Assembly: GCA_945878845.1 (NCBI GenBank)
Contig: CAMCUB010000003.1
Coordinates: 126,482 to 189,871 of the forward strand
DNA length: 63,390 nt
Direction: 5' to 3'
From: Erythrobacter sanguineus
Lineage (GTDB): Bacteria > Pseudomonadota > Alphaproteobacteria > Sphingomonadales > Sphingomonadaceae
Shown here: positions 52,226-60,478 of the stretch, in pieces
How positions within the stretch are numbered: the stretch's first letter is position 1
Layout of the letters: every line of letters starts with the position of its first letter
The notes under the pieces: model-generated
The model's database searches: none
The model's input: the letters and a program-made list of their open reading frames with translations, nothing else
Told to the model about the DNA's origin: nothing
Program-made: the position numbers and the translations under genes

Positions 52226-52375
52226 ATCGGACGGCGAAGCACGTCCGCAAGCGCGAACGCGCGCCCGCAGCGACGCGACCTTTCGGTCGCATGAGCGAGG
52301 ATTTCGCACGCCGGATGGCGTGCGGAACACAAACACCCGCTTGCACTTCGGTGCAAGCCTCCCCAAAAAGCAAAT
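52226..52375. repeat. Hairpin-rich dispersed repeat, second family
   Basis: Between tspO and ubiK. On the minus strand, about 52333-52283 reads GTGTTCCGCACGCC then a hairpin GCACGCC-ATCC-GGCGTGC and GAAATCCTCGCTCA, which is repeated at 57294 with a different but still paired stem. A UUCG-type hairpin GCTTGCAC-TTCG-GTGCAAGC is at 52339-52358. No gene seen. Confidence 0.65.
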
Positions 52376-52624
52376 ATGCAAAGCCAGAACCCGATCATCG
52401 CCGACCTCGTCAAGCTCGCCAACAGCGCCGCGGGGACCATGGCGGGCATGACCCGCGAAGCCCGTGAAGGCGCGCGCGAACGTATGCGCGAGGCCTTTGG
52501 CGGGATCGACTTCGTCTCCCGCGAGGAATTCGACACGGTCAAGGCGATGGCGCAGAAGGCCCGCGAACAGGCCGACGCGCTCGAAGCGCGGCTCGCGGCG
52601 CTGGAAGCCAAGTCGAAGAAGTAG
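52376..52624 (+). CDS. ubiK: UbiK-family accessory factor (BMFP domain)
   Basis: An 82-residue protein with VSREEFDTVKAMAQKAREQADALEARLAALEAKSKK, the membrane fusogenic coiled-coil C-terminus of PF04380. UbiK promotes ubiquinone synthesis under aerobic conditions in gamma- and alphaproteobacteria. The first half contains a short amphipathic helix region. It is directly upstream of recO (16 bp gap) and probably co-transcribed with it. Name assigned by family, not by experiment in this group. Confidence 0.82.
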   Translation: MQSQNPIIADLVKLANSAAGTMAGMTREAREGARERMREAFGGIDFVSREEFDTVKAMAQKAREQADALEARLAALEAKSKK

Positions 52625-52640
52625 GCACGGGCGCGCGGGC

Positions 52641-53240
52641 ATGACCTCGCGCAGTCCGGCCATCGTGCTCGCGTCCCGGCCGCAGGGCGAGACCGGGGCG
52701 ATGGTGCGCGTGCTGACGGCCGAGACGGGGCTGGTCGCGGCCTATGTCGCGGGCGGGCGCGGGCGGCAGATGCGCGCGGTGATGGTGCCGGGCAACCGCG
52801 TCGCGGTGGAATTCACGACGAAGCCCGGCAACCAGCTTCCCTTTGCGCGGCTCGAGCTCGAACACTCCCGCGCCGCGCTCATCACCGAGCCGCTGCCGGC
52901 CGCCGCGATGCAGTGGGCCTGCGCGCTGACCGCGACGGCGCTCCCCGAACGCCAGCCTTACCCGAGCCTCCACGCCGCGCTCGATGCGCTGCTCGAGGCG
53001 ATCGCGATGGCCGCCTCGGCGCGGGGGTGGGTGAGCGGGCTGGTCGCCTACGAAACCCTGCTCCTGTCCGAACTGGGCTATGGCGGCATGAACCCGCCGG
53101 TTGCCGCCGACCTGCCCGCCCAGCTCGCCCAGCTTGCCGCGCTTGAGGGCCGCATCGCGCACTACCTGCTTGCAGGCGACAGACGCGATGTTATGGGCGC
53201 GAGGCTGCTGCTCACCGAGCGGCTCAGCCGCATGGGGTAA
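52641..53240 (+). CDS. recO: DNA repair protein RecO
   Basis: From the ATG at 52641 it has 199 residues. The N-terminal OB fold begins [35 protein letters not shown], the usual RecO start, and the rest is helical. Alphaproteobacterial RecO lacks the zinc finger cysteines of other groups, as here, where only one cysteine is present. RecO loads RecA in gap repair with RecF/RecR. The gap to leuB is 2 bp, so they are one operon. Confidence 0.88.
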   Translation: MTSRSPAIVLASRPQGETGAMVRVLTAETGLVAAYVAGGRGRQMRAVMVPGNRVAVEFTTKPGNQLPFARLELEHSRAALITEPLPAAAMQWACALTATALPERQPYPSLHAALDALLEAIAMAASARGWVSGLVAYETLLLSELGYGGMNPPVAADLPAQLAQLAALEGRIAHYLLAGDRRDVMGARLLLTERLSRMG

Positions 53241-53242
53241 AG

Positions 53243-54301
53243 ATGAAGATTGCAGTCCTGCCTGGTGACGGGATCGGTCCCGAGGTCACCGCCGAGGCGG
53301 TCGCGGTGCTCGAAGCGCTGGCGCTCCCGGGCCTGACGCTGTTCACGGGCGACGTGGGCGGGGCGGCCTATCACCGCCACGGGCACCCGCTGCCCGAGGA
53401 AACCCTCACCATGGCGCGCGAGGCGGATGCGATCCTGTTCGGCGCGGTCGGCGATCCTTCCTGCGACGCGCTCGAGCGCCATCTGCGGCCCGAGCAGGCG
53501 ATCCTCGGGCTGAGGAAGCACCTCGGCCTGTTCGCCAACCTGCGCCCGGCGCGGGTGTTTGCCGGGCTCGAGCATCTCTCGCCGCTGCGGGCGGACATCG
53601 CCGCCGGGCTCGATATGCTGATCGTGCGCGAGCTCACCGGCGACGTCTATTTCGGCGCCAAGGGCCAGCGCACCACCGATGCCGGCGAGCGCGAGGGCTG
53701 GGACGCCATGTCCTATTCGGAGAGCGAAGTGCGCCGCATCGCCCATGTGGCCTTCCGCGCGGCTGAAGCGAGCGGACAGAAGCTCACCAGCGTCGACAAG
53801 GCCAACGTCCTCGAAACCAGCCAGCTGTGGCGCGACGTGGTGGTGGAGACCGCCGCCGAATACCCCGAAGTCGCGCTCGAGCACATGTATGTCGACAATG
53901 CCGCGATGCAGACCGTCAGCCACCCCGAGCGTTTCGGCGTGGTGCTGACCGGCAACCTGTTCGGCGACATTCTTTCGGACCTTGCCAGCGCGGCGGTGGG
54001 CTCGATCGGCCTCCTGCCGAGCGCTTCGCTGGGCGAGCGCCAGACCTACTTCGGCACCTTCGGCCTCTATGAACCGATCCACGGCAGCGCCCCCGATATT
54101 GCCGGGCAGGGCAAGGCCAACCCGATGGCGACGATCCTTTCGGCGGCGATGATGCTGCGCCATTCCTTCGGGCGCGAGGACGATGCGGCGCGGATCGAGG
54201 CGGCTGTGGGCAAGACGCTCGCCGACGGCATCCTCGGCGGCGATCTCGGCGGCTCGCACGGCACTGCGGCCATCGGTGCAGCGGTGCGTGAGCGGCTCTG
54301 A
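53243..54301 (+). CDS. leuB: 3-isopropylmalate dehydrogenase
   Basis: A 352-residue enzyme of normal length. NADH/substrate residues are visible: [11 protein letters not shown] at the start, [15 protein letters not shown] (arginines for malate binding), and [20 protein letters not shown] with the metal aspartates, then [15 protein letters not shown]. It oxidises and decarboxylates 3-isopropylmalate in leucine synthesis. It is 2 bp after recO. Its metal-site motif is the intact counterpart of the decayed motif in the 20189 gene. Confidence 0.95.
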   Translation: MKIAVLPGDGIGPEVTAEAVAVLEALALPGLTLFTGDVGGAAYHRHGHPLPEETLTMAREADAILFGAVGDPSCDALERHLRPEQAILGLRKHLGLFANLRPARVFAGLEHLSPLRADIAAGLDMLIVRELTGDVYFGAKGQRTTDAGEREGWDAMSYSESEVRRIAHVAFRAAEASGQKLTSVDKANVLETSQLWRDVVVETAAEYPEVALEHMYVDNAAMQTVSHPERFGVVLTGNLFGDILSDLASAAVGSIGLLPSASLGERQTYFGTFGLYEPIHGSAPDIAGQGKANPMATILSAAMMLRHSFGREDDAARIEAAVGKTLADGILGGDLGGSHGTAAIGAAVRERL

Positions 54302-54337
54302 ACGCCCGGGCGCGCCAGTTATGGTTTATAAAGAATT

Positions 54338-55525
54338 ATGGTGCACATGGGGGCCATGGATCACGCCTCTTTTCCCCGCCTCGATTCCGTCCATGAAGAG
54401 CTTGCCGACATCTGGCCGGAGCCTGCGCCCGTGACGCTCGATCTGGCGATCATCCTGCCCACCTTCAACGAACGCGGTAATCTTGGCCCACTGGTCGAGC
54501 GGATCGACCGCGCCATCGGGCAGACGGCGGCTTGGGAAGTCATCATCGTCGATGACGACAGCCGCGATGGCACCGCCGATGAAGCGCGCGCGCTGGCGCT
54601 GTTCGATGCCCGCGTGCGCGTCATCCAGCGCATCGGCCGCCGCGGGCTTTCAAGCGCGGTGATCGAGGGCTTCTGCGCCACCGCCGCGCCCTTCGTGGCG
54701 GTGATGGACGCCGACCACCAGCACGATCCCGCGCTGCTCCCCTGCATGCTCGCCGCGCTGAAGAGCGGCGAGGCCCAGATCTGCGTCGCCAGCCGCTTTG
54801 CCGAAGGCGCCAGCACCGCCGATTGGGCCGCGCCCGAGCGCGAGAAGCTGTCGACCTATGCCAACGCGCTCGCCCGCAAGATGACCGGCGTGGAGCTGAC
54901 CGATCCGATGAGCGGCTATTTCATGCTGCCCGCCGCCGCCGCCCGCGCGCTGGTGCCGCGCCTTTCGGCGATCGGTTTCAAGATCCTGCTCGACCTGCTC
55001 GCCACCTCCGATACGGCGATGAAGGTCAAGGAATTCCCCCTCAATTTCGCGGCCCGCCGCGAAGGAGAAAGCAAGCTGGACCGCGCCATCCTGTTCGATT
55101 TCCTCGCCGGGCTTTACGACAAGACCTTCGGCAAGGTGATCCCGACCCGCTTCGCCCTGTTCGGCACCGTCGGCGCGCTGGGCGTGGTGGTGCACTTCAT
55201 GGTGCTCACCAGCCTGCTGTTCGTGCTCGATCACGCCTTCACCTTCGCCCAGAGCATCGCGGTGCTGGTGGCGATGAGCTTCAACTTCTGGCTCAACAAC
55301 TGGCTGACCTATCGCGACAAGCGCCTGACCGGCTGGGGCGAACTCACGCGCGGCTGGCTCGGCTTCATCGCCACCTGCGCGATCGGCGGCTTTGCCAACG
55401 TGGCAATCGCGACCTTCCTCGAAGGGCAGGGCATCTTCTGGGTGCTCGCCGCGCTAGCGGGGATCGTGGTGGGGTCGGTGTGGAACTACGCTCTGTCGAG
55501 CCGCTTCGTGTGGGGTCGGTTCTAG
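54338..55525 (+). CDS. GT2 glycosyltransferase fused to GtrA membrane domain (polyprenol-phosphate mannosyltransferase-like)
   Basis: A 395-residue fusion (start 54338 or the ATG at 54356). Residues 30-265 are a DPM1-like glycosyltransferase: LAIILPTFNERGNLGPLV, VIIVDDDSRDGTADE and VMDADHQHDPALLP with the catalytic DxD-type acids. The rest is a GtrA-like membrane domain with four helices (LFGTVGALGVVVHFMVL, MSFNFWLNNWLTY). It transfers a sugar to undecaprenyl phosphate at the cytosolic face and may flip it. The neighbouring PMT-type gene across the GIY-YIG unit probably uses this sugar donor. Confidence 0.88.
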   Translation: MVHMGAMDHASFPRLDSVHEELADIWPEPAPVTLDLAIILPTFNERGNLGPLVERIDRAIGQTAAWEVIIVDDDSRDGTADEARALALFDARVRVIQRIGRRGLSSAVIEGFCATAAPFVAVMDADHQHDPALLPCMLAALKSGEAQICVASRFAEGASTADWAAPEREKLSTYANALARKMTGVELTDPMSGYFMLPAAAARALVPRLSAIGFKILLDLLATSDTAMKVKEFPLNFAARREGESKLDRAILFDFLAGLYDKTFGKVIPTRFALFGTVGALGVVVHFMVLTSLLFVLDHAFTFAQSIAVLVAMSFNFWLNNWLTYRDKRLTGWGELTRGWLGFIATCAIGGFANVAIATFLEGQGIFWVLAALAGIVVGSVWNYALSSRFVWGRF

Positions 55526-55535
55526 GCCCTCACTT

Positions 55536-55567
55536 CGTCATTGCGAGCGAAGCGAAGCAATCCATGG
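55536..55567. repeat. Left inverted repeat of the GIY-YIG unit
   Basis: The 32 bases begin CGTCATTGCGAGC and end GAAGCAATCCATGG. The repeat at 55871-55904 carries the same sequence inverted, differing only by a two-base insertion and a few changes in the middle. This motif is a known kind of dispersed repeat in several bacteria. The GIY-YIG gene's stop codon begins one base from this copy. Confidence 0.85.
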
Positions 55568-55568
55568 C

Positions 55569-55874
55569 CTAAGATCCGATCTCGAAGAACAGGTCGCGCC
55601 AATCGGGGTTCAGCGCCGCGATCAACGAGACCTTCTTCGCGCGCGATCCGCCCTTCAGCTGCTTTTCGCGGGTAATGGCGTATTCCATCGTGGCGTGGAG
55701 CTCGAACCAGACGAGCCGATTGCACCCGTGTTTCTTGGTGAAGCCCGCGACGACACCCTCGCGATGTTCCCATGCGCGTCTCGGGAGGTCGGATGTGACG
55801 CCGATGTAGAGCGTCCCGCGCTTGTGGTTGGCCATGATATAGACGGCAGGCTGAAACTGCCGGTTCTGGTCCAT
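55569..55874 (-). CDS. GIY-YIG nuclease domain protein
   Basis: A 101-residue single-domain GIY-YIG protein of the UPF0213/COG2827 type. The start AVYIMANHKRGTLYIGVTSDL contains the GIY-YIG pair as VYI and YIG, then RRAWEHREGVVAGFTKKHGC with a catalytic arginine and histidine, and a glutamate in the TREKQLKG segment. It probably cleaves DNA in one strand. Its ATG lies inside the right inverted repeat and its stop adjoins the left one, so gene and repeats are one unit of about 370 bp, suggesting a tiny mobile element. Confidence 0.85.
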   Translation of the reverse strand: MDQNRQFQPAVYIMANHKRGTLYIGVTSDLPRRAWEHREGVVAGFTKKHGCNRLVWFELHATMEYAITREKQLKGGSRAKKVSLIAALNPDWRDLFFEIGS

Positions 55875-55904
55875 GGATTGCTTCGCCTCCGGCTCGCAAT
55901 GACG
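55871..55904. repeat. Right inverted repeat of the GIY-YIG unit
   Basis: CCATGGATTGCTTCGCC at the inner end and CTCGCAATGACG at the outer end, matching the left copy (55536-55567) in inverse orientation. The central bases differ slightly (GCCTCCGGC versus GCTTCGC-like). It includes the ATG of the GIY-YIG gene. The next gene's stop (55909) is five bases beyond the repeat. Confidence 0.85.
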
Positions 55905-55908
55905 AGAG

Positions 55909-57243
55909 CTACCTCCACCCCTTGAGCCACGCCCAGATCAGGTAATCGTCGCCCCCGCTCAAGGGGAGGGCGGCGAGTATGGGGAAGTAGAAGGCAAACA
56001 CCGCCACCGAGGCCGCCGGGATGCCCCACGCCGGCCATGTGCCGTAGGGCAGGCGCCGCATATCGCTGCACGCCAAAGCTAGCGCGGCGAGCAGGAACAG
56101 GCTCGGGGCGGAGTAGTGGTAGTAGAACTGGATCGGCTTGGGCGCGATCAGCCACAACCCGAGGCTGGCTGCATAGCCCAATGAGGCCGCGAGCCGCGCA
56201 GGATCGCGCCGCAGCGCGCCCGCGACCAGGCACCACACCAGCGCCGGCAGCCCCAGCAGCATCGTCAGCGGATTGCCGATCAGCAGCACCCCGCGCCATG
56301 CGCCGTCCACCTCCTCGTAGAGATACCAGATCCCGCGCGTGTTCAGCACCCATTGCGGCCACTGGCTCATGTAGCGGTGCGGGGTCATCAGCTGGCTCTG
56401 GAGCGCGAAGATCTCCTCGTGCAGCCCGATCAGGCCCTTCTCGGCGAGCGGCGAGGGGTGGAAGGGCTCGGCGAGCCAATAGCCCGGAATGAAGGTCGCG
56501 GCGTAGACCAGCAGCGGCAGGATCCCGAGCCACACGAAGGCCTCGACCAGCCGGATCCCCGGCACCGGTGCGCCGCGGCGGCTGAGGAACAGGCGGCGGC
56601 GTCCTGCGGCAAGGCGGGCGAAGAAGAAGGTTAGCCCCGGCGCCATGGCCAGCGGAATGGCGTTCCACTTCGATCCCAGCGCGAGGCCCAGCGCGATGCC
56701 GGTCAGCGCCAGCCGCCAGCGTCCTTGCTCGGGCCGCGCGGCCGCGGCGGCGAACTGCCAGGCGGCAAGCGTGAGCGCGGCGATCATGACGATGTCGAGC
56801 ATCGCGATCCGGGCATGGATGAACAGCGCAAAGCCGCTTGCCGCGAGCACGCCGAAGGCGAGGGTGGCGAAGCGGTCATGGCTCACATGCCACAGCGCGC
56901 GCATCGACGCGAACAGCGCGAGCACGCCCGCGAGCCATGGCACGATGCGCCAGCCCAGCGGATTGTCGCCGAACACCCACATGCCGATCGCAATCAGCTC
57001 CTTGGCGAAGAGCGGATGCTCGCGGTTGCGATAGGCGCCGGTCCCGGTCTCGAAGGCGGCGAGCATGTCGCGCGCGGCGGGGAGGTAGTGGACCTCGTCG
57101 AAATATTCGATGGAAGGGGTGCCGAGCCGCCATCCGGCGAGGAGCGCGAAAACCCCCGTGATCGCCGCGACCCACAACAATGGATCGCGCGGGCGCGGCG
57201 GCGGGGTGGCGGCAGGAGAGGGGGAGAGGTGCGCCTCGGCCAT
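55909..57243 (-). CDS. PMT-family (GT39) membrane mannosyltransferase
   Basis: The ATG at 57243 gives 444 residues, with an upstream in-frame ATG at 57282 as an alternative. A first luminal/periplasmic loop has IEYFDEVHYLPAARDML with the DE pair used for catalysis in PMT enzymes, and NREHPLFAKELIAIG follows; 9-11 hydrophobic segments fill the rest. PMT proteins transfer mannose from polyprenyl phosphate to Ser/Thr of exported proteins. The GT2-GtrA gene nearby could supply that donor. Protein versus lipid A or glycan target is not resolved. Confidence 0.82.
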   Translation of the reverse strand: MAEAHLSPSPAATPPPRPRDPLLWVAAITGVFALLAGWRLGTPSIEYFDEVHYLPAARDMLAAFETGTGAYRNREHPLFAKELIAIGMWVFGDNPLGWRIVPWLAGVLALFASMRALWHVSHDRFATLAFGVLAASGFALFIHARIAMLDIVMIAALTLAAWQFAAAAARPEQGRWRLALTGIALGLALGSKWNAIPLAMAPGLTFFFARLAAGRRRLFLSRRGAPVPGIRLVEAFVWLGILPLLVYAATFIPGYWLAEPFHPSPLAEKGLIGLHEEIFALQSQLMTPHRYMSQWPQWVLNTRGIWYLYEEVDGAWRGVLLIGNPLTMLLGLPALVWCLVAGALRRDPARLAASLGYAASLGLWLIAPKPIQFYYHYSAPSLFLLAALALACSDMRRLPYGTWPAWGIPAASVAVFAFYFPILAALPLSGGDDYLIWAWLKGWR

Positions 57244-57293
57244 GACGGGGCCGCGCTTAGGCAGCGGGCTCGCCAAGGGCAAGCGAGTCTTTT

Positions 57294-57400
57294 TGTGTTC
57301 CGCAGCCCGTCCGGGCTGCGAAATCCTCGCTCACGCGGCGTCTTTGTCGGCCTATCGCTCCGCTACTTGAGGCCTGAAGGCCGCATCGCTGCGGGCGCCC
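57294..57400. repeat. Hairpin-rich dispersed repeat, second family (copy 2)
   Basis: Plus strand GTGTTCCGCAGCCCG, hairpin GCAGCCCG-TC-CGGGCTGC and GAAATCCTCGCTCA, then GGCCTATCGCTCCGCTACTT at 57350-57369. The first part matches the minus strand at 52333-52283; the last part matches 51538-51557 with one base changed. No gene seen on either strand. Confidence 0.65.
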
Positions 57401-57454
57401 GCCCAAAAGATATTGGCGCGCTTGCGGCGGCTGCGCCGCCGTTCATTGCCTCGT

Positions 57455-57883
57455 TCAGGCGGTGCTTTTTGCCTCGCGCGCGTTGCCTTGCTCCAGCCAG
57501 AACAGCCGCGCCGCCATCGCGAGCAGGCCGATACTGGCGGTGGCGAGGATGAAGAGCACCCACAACGGCAGGTTCATACCCTGCGCCCGGGCGCGCGGTA
57601 GGATCAGGAAGGTCGCGACCGAGAGTGAGAACAGCAGATCATACCACACCTGCACGCCCCACAGGTTGGTGGTGTGGTTGAGGATAACCGGAATCACGCC
57701 CTCGGCGGCGATGGTGACGGCGGTGAATGCGGCGAACCCGGCGGACAGCGCGCCTGCAACCACCGCATTGCCGGGCGCGCCGGGGCGCATGGCGATGAAG
57801 ACAATCGCGGCGACGGCGAAGGCCAGTCCGGCTCCGGCGAGGGTGAGGAAGGGGGTGAGGGTCTCTGGCATGGTGGTCTCCAT
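57455..57883 (-). CDS. Four-helix inner-membrane protein, divergent from tetR
   Basis: A 142-residue protein with four hydrophobic segments (about residues 10-32, 42-62, 80-98, 104-126). FIAMRPGAPGNAVVAGALSAGFAAFTA and VWYDLLFSLSVATFLILPRARAQGMNLP are distinctive, and I do not know the family by name. A four-helix arrangement similar to the DUF-type membrane proteins of sphingomonads. The TetR-type operator at 57893 lies 10 bp before its ATG, so the TetR protein probably represses it. The effector is unknown. Confidence 0.7.
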   Translation of the reverse strand: METTMPETLTPFLTLAGAGLAFAVAAIVFIAMRPGAPGNAVVAGALSAGFAAFTAVTIAAEGVIPVILNHTTNLWGVQVWYDLLFSLSVATFLILPRARAQGMNLPLWVLFILATASIGLLAMAARLFWLEQGNAREAKSTA

Positions 57884-57892
57884 CTGTGACTC

Positions 57893-57908
57893 TGTAGCGA
57901 ATGCTACG
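57893..57908. promoter_or_regulatory. TetR-type operator copy (TGTAGCGAATGCTACG)
   Basis: Sixteen bases that differ from the 37263 operator only at the last position. It lies 10 bp upstream of the membrane gene at 57455-57883 and 41 bp upstream of the tetR start, so it can control both. The promoter boxes here are less clear than at 37261. Confidence 0.75.
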
Positions 57909-57914
57909 TCAGCT

Positions 57915-57940
57915 TGTAGCCGCGTGTCGCGAGCGCTACA
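57915..57940. promoter_or_regulatory. Extended TetR half-site pair (TGTAGC-N14-GCTACA)
   Basis: The half-sites are the same as in the 16-bp operator but 14 rather than 4 bases apart, i.e. exactly one helical turn longer. It lies just before the tetR start at 57949 and could give a second, weaker or looping contact. Confidence 0.5.
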
Positions 57941-57948
57941 AGACCCGC

Positions 57949-58512
57949 ATGAATGCGCCCGCCAGAAAGCCTACGATGTCGAGGGAGACCCTGCTCCCGC
58001 CGATGATGGCCCACGTGATTGCCGAAGGGCTGGGGCAAGCGAGCCTTAGACCGCTGGCCAAGGCCGCGGGCACCTCCGACCGGATGCTGATCTACCACTT
58101 CGGCACCAAGGAGCAGCTGGTCACCGATCTGCTCGCCCATGTCGCGGGGGTCTATGCCGCCGTGCTGGACGCCGCCATTGCCGGGGCTGAGCCGCCGGCG
58201 ACGCGCGGGGAACTGCTCGCGCGGCTTCTCGCTCAGAACGGCGATCCGGCGATGCAGCCGTTCCTGATGCTGTGGTGGGAGATCGTCGGCGGCGCGGCGC
58301 GGGGTCTGCCCGGCTTTCGTCCCGCGGCGCAGGCGATGGTGGGCAAGCTGCTCGGCTGGCTCGAGGCGCAGATGCCCCCCGGCGATCCCGATCCGGCGGG
58401 CGGCGCGCGGCTGCTGCTGACGGTGGTCGAGGGGACGCTGATGCTCTCCTCGCTGGGGCACGCGGAGACCGCGCGCGAAGGCCTGCTTGCGGGCGGGCTT
58501 CTCCCGACGTAG
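57949..58512 (+). CDS. TetR-family regulator
   Basis: From the ATG at 57949 it has 187 residues. The N-terminal DNA-binding helices include GQASLRPLAKAAGTSDRMLIYHFGTKEQLVTDLL, the TetR pattern. The C-terminal ligand domain is variable. The operator copies at 57893 and 57915 precede it, consistent with autorepression, and 37263 is a remote site. Sensing of a hydrophobic compound is typical of the family, the ligand here unknown. Confidence 0.9.
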   Translation: MNAPARKPTMSRETLLPPMMAHVIAEGLGQASLRPLAKAAGTSDRMLIYHFGTKEQLVTDLLAHVAGVYAAVLDAAIAGAEPPATRGELLARLLAQNGDPAMQPFLMLWWEIVGGAARGLPGFRPAAQAMVGKLLGWLEAQMPPGDPDPAGGARLLLTVVEGTLMLSSLGHAETAREGLLAGGLLPT

Positions 58513-58523
58513 AGACCCGCCCC

Positions 58524-59741
58524 ATGAAGAAGACCACCGGCATGGACCGCGCCGCCACCAAGAGCTGGCGCCCCGCAACCCGCGCGCTGCGCGGCGGCAC
58601 CTGGCGCTCGGAACACGGCGAGACCAGCGAGGCGCTGTTCCTCTCCTCGGGCTATACCTACGACGACGCGCAGACCGTCGCCGATCGGTTCGCGGGCACG
58701 GCGCAGGGCATGACCTATTCGCGCCTCCAGAACCCCACCGTGGCTATGCTGGAAGAGCGCATCGCGCTGATGGAGGGGGCCGAGGCCTGCCGCGCTCAGG
58801 CGACCGGGATGGCTGCGATGACCGCGGCGCTGCTGTGCCAGCTTTCCGCAGGCGACCACATGGTGGCCGCGCGCGCCGCTTTCGGCAGTTGCCGCTGGCT
58901 GTGTGACAGCCTGCTGCCGCGTTTCGGGATCGAGGTCACGATCATCGACAGCGCCGACAACGCCGCGTGGGACGCCGCGATCCGGCCCAACACCAAGGTG
59001 TTCTTCTTCGAGACCCCGGCCAATCCGACGCTCGATATCGTCGACCTCGCGTATGTCTGCGGGCTGGCGCGGGCGCACGGGATCATCAGCGTGGTCGACA
59101 ACGCCTTCGCCTCGCCCGTCCTGCAGCGCCCGATGGAGTTCGGCGCGGACGTGGTGGCTTACTCGGCGACCAAGCTGATGGACGGGCAGGGCCGCGTGCT
59201 GGCGGGCGCGATCTGCGCGTCCAAGCAGTGGATCGACGAGGTGCTGATGCCCTTCCAGCGCAACACCGGCCCGACACTCAGCGCCTTCAACGCGTGGGTG
59301 GTGCTCAAGGGCCTCGAAACGCTCCCCTTGCGCGCCCATGCCCAGAGCAAAAGCGCGGTGACGCTCGGCGAATTTCTCGAGCCGCGCGTAACCAAGGCGG
59401 GCGGGATCATGCAGCACCCCGGCCTTGCTAGCCATCCGCGCCACAATCTCGCGCTCGCGCAGATGGAGGCGACGGGACCGATCTTCGCCTTCGACGTCGG
59501 CACCCGCGCCAAGGCCTTCGCCGTGCTCGACGCGCTCAAGCTCATCGACATCTCGAACAACATCGGCGACGCGCGCAGCCTTATGTGCCACCCGGCCTCG
59601 ACCACTCACGCCAACATGGGTGACGAGGGGCGTGCGGCGATGGGCGTCACGGAAGGCCTGCTGCGCATCAATGTCGGGCTGGAAGACATCGCCGACCTCA
59701 CCGAAGACATGGATCAGGCGCTCGCTGCGGCGGGCATCTAA
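58524..59741 (+). CDS. metZ: O-succinylhomoserine sulfhydrylase (MetZ)
   Basis: The ATG at 58524 gives 405 residues; another in-frame ATG is at 58542. RPATRALRGGTWRSEHGETSEALFLSSGYTYDDAQ is the family opening, and the PLP lysine is K217 in YSATKLMDGQGRV. MetZ forms homocysteine from O-succinylhomoserine and sulfide, the direct sulfhydrylation route to methionine typical of alphaproteobacteria. It is followed after 12 bp by the isomerase-like gene, which may be co-transcribed. Confidence 0.93.
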   Translation: MKKTTGMDRAATKSWRPATRALRGGTWRSEHGETSEALFLSSGYTYDDAQTVADRFAGTAQGMTYSRLQNPTVAMLEERIALMEGAEACRAQATGMAAMTAALLCQLSAGDHMVAARAAFGSCRWLCDSLLPRFGIEVTIIDSADNAAWDAAIRPNTKVFFFETPANPTLDIVDLAYVCGLARAHGIISVVDNAFASPVLQRPMEFGADVVAYSATKLMDGQGRVLAGAICASKQWIDEVLMPFQRNTGPTLSAFNAWVVLKGLETLPLRAHAQSKSAVTLGEFLEPRVTKAGGIMQHPGLASHPRHNLALAQMEATGPIFAFDVGTRAKAFAVLDALKLIDISNNIGDARSLMCHPASTTHANMGDEGRAAMGVTEGLLRINVGLEDIADLTEDMDQALAAAGI

Positions 59742-59753
59742 GGAGCACGCCCG

Positions 59754-60383
59754 ATGGCCAACCGCGTTGAACTCGTCTTCGATTTCGTCAGCCCCAATGC
59801 CTACCTCGTTTGGTGGCCGCTGCGCGAATTGCTGGACCGCTACGAGGCCGAGCTTGACGTGATGCCCGTATTCCTCGGCGGGATGCACAAGCTTACCGGC
59901 AATGCCCCGCCGATGCTTCGCGATGCCGAGGTCAAGGGCAAGAACGAATATGCGATGCTCGAGATGCAGCGCTTCATCACCAAGCACGGCCTCGACAAGT
60001 ATCGCCTCCACCCGCAATTCCCGTTCAACTCGATCCTGCTCCAGCGGATGCTGTTCGCCGCCGATCAGGACGGGCGCGGGGTGCAGTTCGTGGAAGCGCT
60101 GCTCAAGCCGATCTGGGAGGAGGGGCTCGATATTGCCTCGCCCGAGGCGATCGGCGCGGTGCTCGCCAGCGCGGGGTTCGACGCGGCCGATCTCTTCGCC
60201 CGGGCGCAGACGGACGACGTGAAGCAGGGCCTTGTCGCCAACACCGACGCGGCGGTCGCACGCGGCGCCTTCGGCATTCCGACGATGTTTGTGGGCGCGT
60301 CGAAGGGTTCTGGGGGATCAGGCGAGATGTTCTTCGGCAAGGAACGCCTCGGCCAGATCGAGGAATTGCTCGCAAAAGGCTGA
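59754..60383 (+). CDS. 2-hydroxychromene-2-carboxylate isomerase / kappa-GST-like protein
   Basis: A 209-residue protein with the DsbA-like thioredoxin fold used by kappa-class GSTs and NahD. VELVFDFVSPNAYLVWWPL at the start (serine in FDFVSPNA is the usual glutathione-contacting residue) and GAFGIPTMFVGASKGSGGSGEMFFGKERL near the end are characteristic. NahD needs glutathione to isomerise hydroxychromene carboxylate in naphthalene breakdown, but no other aromatic-degradation genes are near. Most chromosomal copies have unknown substrates. Confidence 0.85.
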   Translation: MANRVELVFDFVSPNAYLVWWPLRELLDRYEAELDVMPVFLGGMHKLTGNAPPMLRDAEVKGKNEYAMLEMQRFITKHGLDKYRLHPQFPFNSILLQRMLFAADQDGRGVQFVEALLKPIWEEGLDIASPEAIGAVLASAGFDAADLFARAQTDDVKQGLVANTDAAVARGAFGIPTMFVGASKGSGGSGEMFFGKERLGQIEELLAKG

Positions 60384-60478
60384 GCCTCGCGTCCTTCTTC
60401 GCAACCCCTCTTGCAAGCCCCGCATAAAATCATAGGCTTGGCGAATCGATTACGCTTCAAGGGACAAAGCGGGGCGCT

